From an uncultured Eubacterium sp. (GTDB lineage Bacteria; Bacillota; Clostridia; Oscillospirales; Acutalibacteraceae), in NCBI GenBank assembly GCA_944380545.1, contig CALWHV010000014.1:62001-126000 (forward strand): DNA of 64,000 nucleotides. The letters are read 5' to 3'. The notes beneath the pieces are model-generated. The model searched no databases and was not told the origin of the DNA. It was given only the letters and a program-made list of their open reading frames with translations. Positions 43,933-52,346 of this stretch are shown here, one piece after another. Each line of letters starts with the position of its first letter. Position 1 is the first letter of the stretch. A program made the translations under genes and the position numbers.

Positions 43933-45477
43933 ATGAAAAAGAAATTGAAAACAGCCGCAGTGCTGTTATGCGTGCTGCTTATAGCTGCCGCGGGCGCTGG
44001 CTTTGCCGTGACCCCGTACACCTCAGAGCCTCCCAACGAGCCGGTAAGCGGCGTTAAGCCGTTTGCAAGCTCTCAGGGCTGTATGAGTAATTATTACAGG
44101 ATTCCGAGCCTAATTACAGCCGCTGACGGCGGCCTCGTTGCTGCAACAGACGCGCGCTACGGCGGTACTGGCGATTCGCCGAACGATCTTGAAACGGCAG
44201 TCAGCCTCAGCTCTGATTCAGGCGCTACCTGGAGCGACAGTACACTCATAGCTCAGTTTGAGGATTATGTTAAAAACGACCGGTTTTTAAGCACGAAGCT
44301 TGCAAAGACAAACAAAAACAGCGCGTCATACATAGATCCGTCTATGCTGGTGGATAACGCCACCGGGCGCATCTATATGCTGGTGGACGCTTTTCCGTAT
44401 TCAAGCGGCGCGGCTTATTCGGAAAAGGGCAGCGGCTATGTTGATGTCAACAGCGAACGCTGCCTTATGCTCAAAAAGGACGGCGAAAGCAGCTACGACT
44501 ACACGCTCAGAAGCGACGGCTTTATCTATGACAAGAATTCTCAAAAGACCGAATATTCTGTTAAAAACAATATAATCTATCAAAACGGCGAGGAGCTTAC
44601 GGTAAATCAAAAGAAGGTGGGGTATTGGTATACCGTTGCCTTTGATATAAAAACAGATAAGCTCGTCCCGATGAATATTATGTATAAGGATTCGCTGTTT
44701 CATCCGCAGCTTACCTCATATCTCTATCTGATGTATTCGGATGACAACGGCAAATCCTGGTCGCAGGGGATTGACCTGAACGCCTCCGTTAAGCCGGACG
44801 ACGCCGGCTTTATGGGCGTCTGTCCCGGCCGCGGCCTGTGCATAAGCGCGGGCGAATACAGCGGCAGACTGCTGTTTCCCGTCTATTTCCTCGATTCTGA
44901 AACGGGTCTTCAGAAATTCGCCGTTATTTACAGCGACGATTCGGGCGCTTCCTGGAAGCTTTCGGACTGCGTTCCCCAAACAGAGGACATCAATAATATG
45001 AGCGAGACCCAAATCGTCGAATTTCCGAACGGCGCCCTGGCGGCGTATTCGCGCACCACTCACGGCTTTGTTTCTTATTCATACAGCATAAACGGCGGCA
45101 GCACCTGGAGCGAGCCTGCTTTGCTTGCCGACATACCTCTCACAAGCGGCTCCGGCTGTCAGATTTCCGCAATCAACTACAGCGCTCAGATTGACGGCTG
45201 CAGCGCCGTGCTGCTTTCCGCTCCGGCGGGGGACGGCAGAACGAACGGCTTTATATATATCGGTCTGATGGTCCCGTCAGAAGCTTCAAAGTGCGGCTAT
45301 GAGGTGCAGTGGGAATATAAGAAAGAGATAACGGATAAAAACACGAATTTTGCCTATTCCTGCCTTACAGAGCTTGAAAACGGCGATATAGGAATACTTT
45401 ATGAGCGCTCCAACCAGGCGCAGGCGGTAGATACTTTGGTGTTTGAAACATATTCGCTTTCCGAGATAACCGGCTGA
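43933..45477 (+). CDS. Secreted exo-alpha-sialidase (GH33-type)
   Basis: It should release terminal sialic acid from host glycans. ATG 43933 is chosen (GCAGGA upstream, signal peptide KKLKTAAVLLCVLLIAAAG); the frame extends further upstream but has no good site. YRIP (55-58) is the FRIP/YRIP arginine motif. Asp-boxes S-x-D-x-G-x-T/S-W occur four times: SDSGATW, SDDNGKSW, SDDSGASW and SINGGSTW. Length is 514 aa. An insert of about 100 residues between the first and second boxes (about 120-235) is longer than in small sialidases. No cell-wall anchor and no sialic acid uptake or catabolic genes are nearby. Confidence 0.92.
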   Translation: MKKKLKTAAVLLCVLLIAAAGAGFAVTPYTSEPPNEPVSGVKPFASSQGCMSNYYRIPSLITAADGGLVAATDARYGGTGDSPNDLETAVSLSSDSGATWSDSTLIAQFEDYVKNDRFLSTKLAKTNKNSASYIDPSMLVDNATGRIYMLVDAFPYSSGAAYSEKGSGYVDVNSERCLMLKKDGESSYDYTLRSDGFIYDKNSQKTEYSVKNNIIYQNGEELTVNQKKVGYWYTVAFDIKTDKLVPMNIMYKDSLFHPQLTSYLYLMYSDDNGKSWSQGIDLNASVKPDDAGFMGVCPGRGLCISAGEYSGRLLFPVYFLDSETGLQKFAVIYSDDSGASWKLSDCVPQTEDINNMSETQIVEFPNGALAAYSRTTHGFVSYSYSINGGSTWSEPALLADIPLTSGSGCQISAINYSAQIDGCSAVLLSAPAGDGRTNGFIYIGLMVPSEASKCGYEVQWEYKKEITDKNTNFAYSCLTELENGDIGILYERSNQAQAVDTLVFETYSLSEITG

Positions 45478-45490
45478 TTTGATTTTTAGT

Positions 45491-45518
45491 GCGGCTTGAA
45501 GCATTTGCTTCAGGCCGC
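45491..45518. terminator. Hairpin between convergent sialidase and collagen-like genes
   Basis: A 12-bp stem with one wobble: GCGGC-T-TGAAGC / GCTTCA-G-GCCGC. It touches the stop of the collagen-like gene. T-runs are weak on both sides, so it is a probable bidirectional terminator. Confidence 0.6.
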
Positions 45519-46178
45519 TTATCTGTTTAGTTTAAGAACGGTGATGTTAAGCTCTCCGTCACGGGCGGGCGCGGTGCCGGAATAGGTAAGCGAAAGCTGT
45601 GTCGGCGTCGCTGCGTTTATAATGAATCCCGCGCTTCCGCAGGCGCTCGAGCCGTTTGTTGTTGTGGCAAAATAGATCCCGTTTTCTATATGCGCGCTTT
45701 GATTATAATAAGGCGTTATCTGCATATAATTGGCGCTAGTAAATATGCAGGAAACCTTATAAAAAATAAGATAATATCCGCTGCTCAGCGATATTGAATT
45801 CTGCTGTGTAAGAGCTATATTTCCGCTTGAGTCCGCCGTCTCTTGAATCATCGGTATCCTTGTGCCTGGCTCAAGCTGAAACTGGTAGTTGTAAAACGAT
45901 GCAAATGAGTTTAAAGCCGGCTCTCCCGCCGCACCCGTGGCTCCTGTTACACCTGTAGCGCCTGCAGCACCCGTTGCTCCGGTAGCTCCTGTTGCTCCGG
46001 TCGCGCCTGTAGGACCCGTTGCTCCGGTAGCTCCTGTTGCTCCGGTCGCGCCTGTCGGGCCCGTTGCTCCCACAGCTCCTGTTGCTCCGGTCGCGCCTGT
46101 CGGGCCCGTTGCTCCCGTAGATCCTTGTGCAGCTTTTATATAGATGCATGCGCCGTCGCCTTGGTTTCGGTAAAACAT
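45519..46178 (-). CDS. Collagen-like (Gly-x-Thr repeat) protein, BclA-like
   Basis: A 219-aa protein: a short N-terminal part ([18 protein letters not shown]), about 23 collagen-type triplets, mostly G-A-T and G-P-T (residues 19-90), and a C-terminal beta-rich domain (about 92-219) with the make-up of a trimeric C1q/TNF-like head. This is the layout of BclA exosporium proteins; Thr residues in the triplets are often glycosylated. No signal peptide is present, consistent with mother-cell synthesis and deposition on the spore. The repeats are also strong DNA repeats, so their number may vary between strains. Function on the spore surface is inferred. Confidence 0.85.
   Translation of the reverse strand: MFYRNQGDGACIYIKAAQGSTGATGPTGATGATGAVGATGPTGATGATGATGATGPTGATGATGATGATGAAGATGVTGATGAAGEPALNSFASFYNYQFQLEPGTRIPMIQETADSSGNIALTQQNSISLSSGYYLIFYKVSCIFTSANYMQITPYYNQSAHIENGIYFATTTNGSSACGSAGFIINAATPTQLSLTYSGTAPARDGELNITVLKLNR
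45910..46125 (-). repeat. Collagen-triplet DNA repeat inside the BclA-like gene
   Basis: Nine-base units encoding Gly-x-Thr triplets, arranged in longer near-identical blocks (for example the plus-strand string GTTGCTCCGGTCGCGCCTGT recurs three times). It is prone to slippage in multiples of three, changing stalk length without frameshift. Confidence 0.8.
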
Positions 46179-46289
46179 TCAATCACCCTTTTTATCCTAT
46201 TGCGGTTATGCCTTTTTGTTAAGAATGATAAAAATAATTTGCTAAACGCCTGCGGCTTTCCTCATTTTGCCGTATTTTATTTGTATTTA

Positions 46290-46318
46290 TTGACATATTC
46301 GGCTTTATATTATAATAT
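46290..46318 (+). promoter_or_regulatory. Promoter of the ABC exporter operon
   Basis: Exact TTGACA (46290-46295), then TAATAT at a 17-bp spacing (46313-46318) or TATAAT at 15 bp (46311-46316). Confidence 0.65.
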
Positions 46319-46368
46319 ATAGCGGTATTTTAATCTGTTCGTATTTTTTTATATTTCGGTGGAATTGT

Positions 46369-48093
46369 ATGAAAAGCTTGTTGAAATATTTAAAAAACTA
46401 CAAAAAGGAATCAGTCTTCGCTCCGCTCTTTAAGATGATGGAGGCTGTTTTCGAGCTGATCGTGCCCCTCGTTGTTTCTTCTGTTATAGATAACGGCATA
46501 CTTCAGGGCGATTATAGGAAGATCGCCGCCGATTTCGGCATTATGGTGCTGCTTGCCGCCGTTGGCATAACGGTTTCCGTCACCGCGCAGTATTTTGCCG
46601 CAAAAGCTGCCTCCGGCTTCGGACGGGAGCTTAGATACGACCTGTTCAAAAAAATACAGTCGCTCTCGTTTTCCGAATACGATAAGGTCGGCGCGTCGTC
46701 GCTCGTCACTATGATGACCAATGATACAACGCAGGTCCAAAACGGCGTCAATATGGTGCTGCGCCTTTTTTTAAGAAGCCCGTTTATCGTTTTCGGCGCG
46801 CTTATAATGGCGTTTACGATTGATGTTAAGTGCGCGCTCATCTTCCTTGTCACTATCCCCGTGCTCTCCGTCGTTATCGTTCTCATTATGAGATATACGA
46901 TGCCTCGTTATAAATCTATACAGAATCATCTTGACGGTCTCACCCTCAAGACCCGCGAAAATCTTACCGGCGCAAGGGTCATCCGCGCTTTTACGCGCGA
47001 GGAGCGCGAAACAGAAGATTTTTACGAAAAAAACAAGGCGCTTTCCCACCTTCAAAAGGCGGTTGGCAGGGTCTCGGCGCTTATGAACCCGCTCACCTTT
47101 ATAATCATCAACGCCGCCATAATCGCGCTTATATATACAGGCGCGCTGCGCGTTGACGCCGGCGAGCTGAGCCAGGGGCAGGTCGTTGCGCTGTATAACT
47201 ATATGAGCCAGATCCTTGTTGAGCTGATAAAGCTTGCAAATCTGATAGTAACCATAACAAGGGCGTTTGCGTGCGCTTCAAGAATAGAAACCGTTTTTGC
47301 CCTTGAAAACTCGCTTGAGCATAACGATAATTCACAGGTCAAAAACGATTACGCCGTCTGCTTTGATAATGTTTCGCTCAAATACAGCGGCTCTTCGGAG
47401 GAGTCGCTCAAGGATATCTCGTTTTCTGCGCCGAAAGGCAGTATAATCGGAATCATCGGCGGCACGGGCAGCGGCAAAACCAGCCTTGTTTCTCTGATAC
47501 CGCATTTTTACGACGCAACCTCCGGCACCGTTTATGTAAACGGCGTTGATGTTAAGGCGCAGGATGACGAAAAACTCAGAAGCGTCATCGGCTTCGCGCT
47601 TCAAAAGGCTGCGCTCTTCAAGGGCACGCTTCGTGAAAATATGCTTTGGGGCAATAAAAACGCAACGGACGAGGATATGAACGACGCGCTCAAGGCAGCC
47701 CAGGTCTACGACACTATGCTCGAAAAGGGCGGGTTGGACGCCGAGATAAAGCAAAACGGCTCCAATCTCTCCGGCGGCCAGAAGCAGCGTCTTGCCGTTG
47801 CAAGAGCGCTTGTAAGGCGACCTGAGATACTTGTGCTGGACGACAGCGCCTCGGCTCTTGATTTCGCCACGGAGGCCGCTCTTCGCAAGGCGGTGTTGAA
47901 GCTCGATTACGACCCAACCGTTTTTATCGTCAGTCAGCGCGCCTCCTCGGTTATGTTTGCCGATAAGATCATCGTGCTTGACGACGGAGAATGTGTCGGC
48001 TGCGCTCCTCACAGCGAGCTTTTGAAAAGCTGCGAGGTTTACCGCGAGATATACGAATCGCAGTTTGAAAAGGAGGCGGCCGCCAATGAATAA
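46369..48093 (+). CDS. ABC exporter subunit with degenerate ATP site
   Basis: A 574-aa half-transporter: six membrane helices (about 15-310) and an ATPase domain. Walker A is GGTGSGKTS, the signature LSGGQKQRL, but Walker B reads LVLDDSASALD, with Asp where the catalytic Glu is expected, and the H-loop reads IVSQR, with Gln for His. That is the mark of the inactive-site partner in heterodimeric exporters such as TM287/288 or BmrCD. Substrate is unknown; multidrug or peptide export is typical. It overlaps the next gene by 8 bp. Confidence 0.93.
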   Translation: MKSLLKYLKNYKKESVFAPLFKMMEAVFELIVPLVVSSVIDNGILQGDYRKIAADFGIMVLLAAVGITVSVTAQYFAAKAASGFGRELRYDLFKKIQSLSFSEYDKVGASSLVTMMTNDTTQVQNGVNMVLRLFLRSPFIVFGALIMAFTIDVKCALIFLVTIPVLSVVIVLIMRYTMPRYKSIQNHLDGLTLKTRENLTGARVIRAFTREERETEDFYEKNKALSHLQKAVGRVSALMNPLTFIIINAAIIALIYTGALRVDAGELSQGQVVALYNYMSQILVELIKLANLIVTITRAFACASRIETVFALENSLEHNDNSQVKNDYAVCFDNVSLKYSGSSEESLKDISFSAPKGSIIGIIGGTGSGKTSLVSLIPHFYDATSGTVYVNGVDVKAQDDEKLRSVIGFALQKAALFKGTLRENMLWGNKNATDEDMNDALKAAQVYDTMLEKGGLDAEIKQNGSNLSGGQKQRLAVARALVRRPEILVLDDSASALDFATEAALRKAVLKLDYDPTVFIVSQRASSVMFADKIIVLDDGECVGCAPHSELLKSCEVYREIYESQFEKEAAANE

Positions 48094-49825
48094 GCAGATA
48101 ATTAAAAAAGTGCTGTCTTATATCGGCAGGTATAAATTCCTTCTTGCACTTTCAATAGTCTGCGCCGCGGCGTCCTCGCTGCTGTCGCTGTATGTGCCCA
48201 TCCTTGTCGGCCAAGCAATAGACTATATAATAGGCCCCGGAAATGTTGATTTCGCCGCAGTTTTTGATATTTTTATAAAAATAGCCGTCACGGTGGGCAT
48301 AACCGCGCTCACCCAGTGGCTGATGAATGTTTTTAACAACAGGATAACCTTTAATGTTGTGCGCGATATGCGCAACAAGGCGTTCAAAAAGCTTCAGGTG
48401 CTGCCCTTTGATTATCTTGACAGCCATTCAAACGGCGAAACGGTCAGCAAGGTCATAACGGATGCTGATCAGTTTGCCGACGGGCTTTTGATGGGCTTTA
48501 CGCAGCTCTTTACCGGCGTTGTAACTATCATCGGCACGCTTGTGTTTATGGTCTATATCAACATTTGGATCGCCTTGGTTGTTGTTGTGCTCACGCCTTT
48601 ATCGTTTCTGCTTGCAAATTTCATCGCCAAGAAAACATATAAGATGTTCAGAAAGCAGAGCGAGGCGAGGGGAGAGCAGACCGCCTTTGTTGAAGAGATC
48701 ATAACGAATCAGAAGGTCACGGAGGCTTACGGTCACAAAAAAGAAAACCAGCAGAACTTTGAAAAAATAAACAAGGATGTGGCGCTCTATTATTTTAAGG
48801 CGACTTTTTATTCATCGTTTGCCAACCCCGCCACAAGATTTGTAAATAATATCGTCTATGCCGCCGTAACTCTTTTCGGCGCGTTTTTGACCGTTCGCGG
48901 CTATATCACCGTGGGCATACTCTCAAGCTTTCTTGCTTACGCCACGCAGTACACAAAGCCGTTCAATGAGATAAGCGGCGTGGTGACTGAGCTTCAAAAC
49001 GCCATTGCCTGCGCCGGCAGATTGATAAACCTTATCGAGGAAAAGGAGATTGAGCCGGATACGCAGGATAAGCTCTGCCTGAGCAGCGCTGAGGGCTCGC
49101 TGAGCGTGCGCGGAGTAGATTTCAGCTATTCGCCGGATAAAAAGCTTATAGAAGATCTGAATATCGAGGTCTCGCCCGGTATGCGCGTTGCGATAGTCGG
49201 CCCGACCGGCTGCGGAAAAACGACCATAATAAATCTTCTTATGAAGTTTTACGATGTGCAAAGCGGCGAGATTTATGCCGACGGTATACCTTATTCAAAA
49301 ATCAATGTCCGCTCGCTTCGAAATTCATTCGGTATGGTGCTTCAGGACACCTGGCTCAAAACCGGCACAGTGCTTGAAAATATAACGATGGGCAAGCCGA
49401 ACGCCACTTTGGAAGAGGCTGTGGACGCCGCAAAGCGCTCGCACGCACATTCGTTTATCCGCCGCCTGCCGGACGGCTATAACACCTATATCGGCGCGGA
49501 CGGCGGCAATCTTTCGCAGGGGCAAAAGCAGCTTTTGTGCATAACGAGGCTGATGCTCGTCAACCCGCCGATGCTGATACTTGACGAAGCTACTTCAAGC
49601 ATAGATACGCGAACCGAAATCAAGATTCAAAAGGCCTTTGATACGCTTATGGCGGGCAAAACCACCTTTATCGTTGCGCACAGGCTTTCAACCATCAAAA
49701 ATGCAGATCTGATTCTTGTTATGAATAACGGCAGCGTGATAGAAAAGGGCACTCATTCCCAGCTCCTTTCAAGGCGCGGCTTTTATTACAGGCTTTATAA
49801 CAGCCAGTTTGCGGCTGCAGAATAA
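48086..49825 (+). CDS. ABC exporter subunit with canonical ATP site
   Basis: A 579-aa half-transporter beginning MNKQIIKKVLSYIGRYKF at ATG 48086, after AAGGAGGCGG and inside the last codons of its partner. It has six membrane helices, Walker A GPTGCGKTT, signature LSQGQKQLL, Walker B LILDEATSSID with the catalytic Glu, and the H-loop VAHRLST. Together with the upstream subunit it would form a heterodimer with one working and one degenerate ATP site. A symporter gene follows 16 bp later. Confidence 0.94.
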   Translation: MNKQIIKKVLSYIGRYKFLLALSIVCAAASSLLSLYVPILVGQAIDYIIGPGNVDFAAVFDIFIKIAVTVGITALTQWLMNVFNNRITFNVVRDMRNKAFKKLQVLPFDYLDSHSNGETVSKVITDADQFADGLLMGFTQLFTGVVTIIGTLVFMVYINIWIALVVVVLTPLSFLLANFIAKKTYKMFRKQSEARGEQTAFVEEIITNQKVTEAYGHKKENQQNFEKINKDVALYYFKATFYSSFANPATRFVNNIVYAAVTLFGAFLTVRGYITVGILSSFLAYATQYTKPFNEISGVVTELQNAIACAGRLINLIEEKEIEPDTQDKLCLSSAEGSLSVRGVDFSYSPDKKLIEDLNIEVSPGMRVAIVGPTGCGKTTIINLLMKFYDVQSGEIYADGIPYSKINVRSLRNSFGMVLQDTWLKTGTVLENITMGKPNATLEEAVDAAKRSHAHSFIRRLPDGYNTYIGADGGNLSQGQKQLLCITRLMLVNPPMLILDEATSSIDTRTEIKIQKAFDTLMAGKTTFIVAHRLSTIKNADLILVMNNGSVIEKGTHSQLLSRRGFYYRLYNSQFAAAE

Positions 49826-49841
49826 AAAGGGAGGGCGATTT

Positions 49842-51248
49842 GTGGATACTCTTGCTAATATTCTTGATAAAATAGACAGTGTTGTATGGGGCCCTATAAT
49901 GCTTGTGTTCCTTGTAGGCACGGGTATTTTCCTCACGATCAGGCTCAATTTTCTGCCGTGGAGAAAGCTTCCGCGCGCTTTAAAAGTGCTTTTCAGCGCG
50001 GAATCAAGAAAAACCGATAAGGGTCAGGGCGATATATCCCCGTTTTCCGCCCTGATGACCGCGCTTGCCGGAACTATCGGCACGGGAAATATCGTCGGCG
50101 TTGCAACGGCTATGATAACCGGCGGACCGGGCGCTCTCGTTTGGATGTGGATAGCGGCGGCGTTCGGCATTTCAACAAAATACGCCGAATGTGCGCTTGC
50201 CATCAAGTACAGGCAGAAGAACGAGAAGGGCGAAATGTGCGGCGGCCCGATGTATACTATAAGAAACGCCTTTAAGCACAAAGGCTTCGCCGTGTTTCTT
50301 GCCGGCGCGTTTGCCGTTTTCACCGTGCTTGCCTCCTTCGGCATAGGCAATATGTCACAGGCAAACTCGATTTCTTCCTCGCTTCAAAGCACATTTTCCG
50401 TTCCGGCGTGGGTCACGGGCATCGTTCTTGCCGTTCTCACGGGAATCATAATTTTCGGCGGCATCAAGTCGATATCCAAGGTTTCCTCTGTTCTTGTGCC
50501 CGTTATGGCAGTCTTCTATATAGTCGCAGGTCTCATAGTTATCTTTGCAAACTATAAAAACATACCCGCGGGTCTCGGCACTATCTGGTCTATGGCGTTC
50601 GGCGGAAAGGCGATTGCCGGCGGCATTGCCGGAACCGTTACCGCCTCGGTTATGGACAGCATAAGGTACGGCGTGTCAAGGGGCGTGTTTTCAAATGAAG
50701 CAGGCCTCGGCTCGGCGGCTATCTCCGCTTCCGCGGTAACTACGGATAATCATGTCAGCCAGGGCTACATAAATATGTGCGGAACTTTTATAGACACGAT
50801 CATCGTCTGCTCGATAACAGGCCTTGTTATCGCGTCGTCGGGTATGCTCGGCGCTGTTGATGACTCCGGCAAAATGCTTGAGGGCGCACAGCTCACCATA
50901 GCAAGCTTTCAGACCGTTCTCGGAAAGCCCGGCGCAATAGTTGTTTCGATAGGTATTCTGCTTTTTGCGTGGTCAACTATCCTCGGCTGGGAATATCAGG
51001 GCGAAAAAGCGCTTGAATACCTGTTCAAAAAGCGCATAGTCTGCTATATTTACCGCGTTGTTTTTGCCGTTATGGTATATTTCGGAAGCGTTGCCGCGCT
51101 TGATATCGCGTGGTCCTTCAGCGATATTGCAAACGGGCTTATGGCTGTGCCGAACCTGATTTCACTCATCGTTCTTTCCGGAGTGCTCAGAAAGGATACG
51201 CTCGGCGACCATAAAGCGGCGCGCCTTGAAAGGCGCAGAGGCATTTAA
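49842..51248 (+). CDS. Alanine or glycine:cation symporter (AGCS family)
   Basis: A 468-aa transporter with about 10-11 helices. GTG 49842 is chosen: GGGAGGG lies 6 bp upstream and the product begins VDTLANILDKIDSVVWGPIM, the AGCS N-terminus. Family motifs include ALAGTIGTGNIVGVATA, WMWIAAAFGISTKYAE and GVFSNEAGLGSAAI. Known role is sodium-coupled uptake of alanine or glycine. Its proximity to the ABC exporter may be only positional; no terminator is seen between them. Confidence 0.93.
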   Translation: MDTLANILDKIDSVVWGPIMLVFLVGTGIFLTIRLNFLPWRKLPRALKVLFSAESRKTDKGQGDISPFSALMTALAGTIGTGNIVGVATAMITGGPGALVWMWIAAAFGISTKYAECALAIKYRQKNEKGEMCGGPMYTIRNAFKHKGFAVFLAGAFAVFTVLASFGIGNMSQANSISSSLQSTFSVPAWVTGIVLAVLTGIIIFGGIKSISKVSSVLVPVMAVFYIVAGLIVIFANYKNIPAGLGTIWSMAFGGKAIAGGIAGTVTASVMDSIRYGVSRGVFSNEAGLGSAAISASAVTTDNHVSQGYINMCGTFIDTIIVCSITGLVIASSGMLGAVDDSGKMLEGAQLTIASFQTVLGKPGAIVVSIGILLFAWSTILGWEYQGEKALEYLFKKRIVCYIYRVVFAVMVYFGSVAALDIAWSFSDIANGLMAVPNLISLIVLSGVLRKDTLGDHKAARLERRRGI

Positions 51249-51268
51249 AGCGCGAGATTATTTTGTTG

Positions 51269-51297
51269 TTGACTTTTTTTCATAAACAATATAAAAT
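51269..51297 (+). promoter_or_regulatory. Promoter of the zinc-ribbon membrane protein
   Basis: TTGACT (51269-51274), 17-bp spacer, TAAAAT (51292-51297). Confidence 0.65.
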
Positions 51298-51331
51298 ATT
51301 AAGTAGTATTTTTTGAATAAGAGGTGTAGTT

Positions 51332-52267
51332 ATGGCTACCTGCCCGAACTGCGGAAGAAAGATTCCCTGGTGGAATATAAAAGCAGAATGTAAGCAATGC
51401 GGTGTTTCCATCCCGAATTTCAACTGGATGGAAAGGCTTGAAGAGGATAATGCCCACGCCGAGGCGGCTTTCACCGTGTTTTACAGAACAATGAACCGTG
51501 TTCGCTATTCTCTTTTCGGCACCAAGCTTCGAATCGTGCGCTTTGTGCTCACATTTCTGCCCGCCGTTGCGTTTATAATCCCGTGGTCCACCGTCAGCAG
51601 CACGGGCGAGAGCTTTCAGCTCACTCTGTTTTCGTTTACCGGCGCAAAGTCGGCTCTTGATATTTTTCTTCAAATATTCAATAATTTTTCCGTCATATGG
51701 GAATATATGCAGTTTGAGGGCTTTTTCGGACCCACAACATTTTTGATAGTCGGCACGATATTCTATTTCCTTTCCGCGCTGTTTATCGTTATTGCGTTCT
51801 TTATGAATATCATAAAATGCAAAAAACCCAAAACAAAATCAGCCATAACCTTTGATGTTATCACGATTGCCTTTTCAATAGTGGCGGTTTCGCTGTTTTC
51901 TCTTTCCGCGTCTTTCTCAGCGTCGGAAAAGGCTTTCTCCGTAGGCGAATTTGCCGCATATGATTTCAGCGGCGGATTTTTCTGGGGCTACATAATCGCC
52001 GCGGTTCTCTTCCTTGTTGCCCTCGGCATCAACACGGCGGTAGTTATCGCGCCCGCAAAGAGCGATGAAACGCTTGAAGAGGAGCGCCTTGCCAAGGTTG
52101 CAGTAAAAGAGGCAAAGGAGCGCGAAGAGGAGATTCGCAAAGCAAAGGAGCGCGAGGAGGCCGCAAAGGCTCACGAGGAAGAGCAAAAGCGCATAATAGA
52201 GGAAGCCAAGCGCAAGGTTGCCGAGCAAAAGGCAAAGGAAGAAGCCAAAAAGAAAAAGAAGAAATAA
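51332..52267 (+). CDS. Zinc-ribbon, four-helix membrane protein with charged tail
   Basis: A 311-aa protein with an N-terminal zinc ribbon (CPNC and CKQC, about 4-7 and 21-24), four predicted membrane helices (about 68-85, 125-155, 165-195 and 210-232), and a long Glu/Lys/Arg/Ala-rich C-terminus (about 240-311) that should form a coiled coil ending in a run of Lys. I do not recognise the family. The layout suggests a membrane scaffold with a cytoplasmic coiled coil. Monocistronic, with its own promoter and terminator. Confidence 0.8.
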   Translation: MATCPNCGRKIPWWNIKAECKQCGVSIPNFNWMERLEEDNAHAEAAFTVFYRTMNRVRYSLFGTKLRIVRFVLTFLPAVAFIIPWSTVSSTGESFQLTLFSFTGAKSALDIFLQIFNNFSVIWEYMQFEGFFGPTTFLIVGTIFYFLSALFIVIAFFMNIIKCKKPKTKSAITFDVITIAFSIVAVSLFSLSASFSASEKAFSVGEFAAYDFSGGFFWGYIIAAVLFLVALGINTAVVIAPAKSDETLEEERLAKVAVKEAKEREEEIRKAKEREEAAKAHEEEQKRIIEEAKRKVAEQKAKEEAKKKKKK

Positions 52268-52280
52268 ATAATAAACGAAT

Positions 52281-52307
52281 AAGCGCTGTTTTTTTGCAGC
52301 GCTTTTT
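52281..52307 (+). terminator. Terminator after the zinc-ribbon membrane protein
   Basis: AAGCGCTG / CAGCGCTT with an eight-base T-rich loop, then five T. Confidence 0.8.
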
Positions 52308-52346
52308 GATTGATTAAAAGCTTTGAGCTAAAGCCGTTATGAAAGG

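Noticed and set aside
45937..46143. Plus-strand ORF rich in Ala-Pro-Val repeats
   Set aside because: It is the antisense reading of the collagen triplets. The minus-strand frame has an N-terminal and a C-terminal domain that make biological sense.
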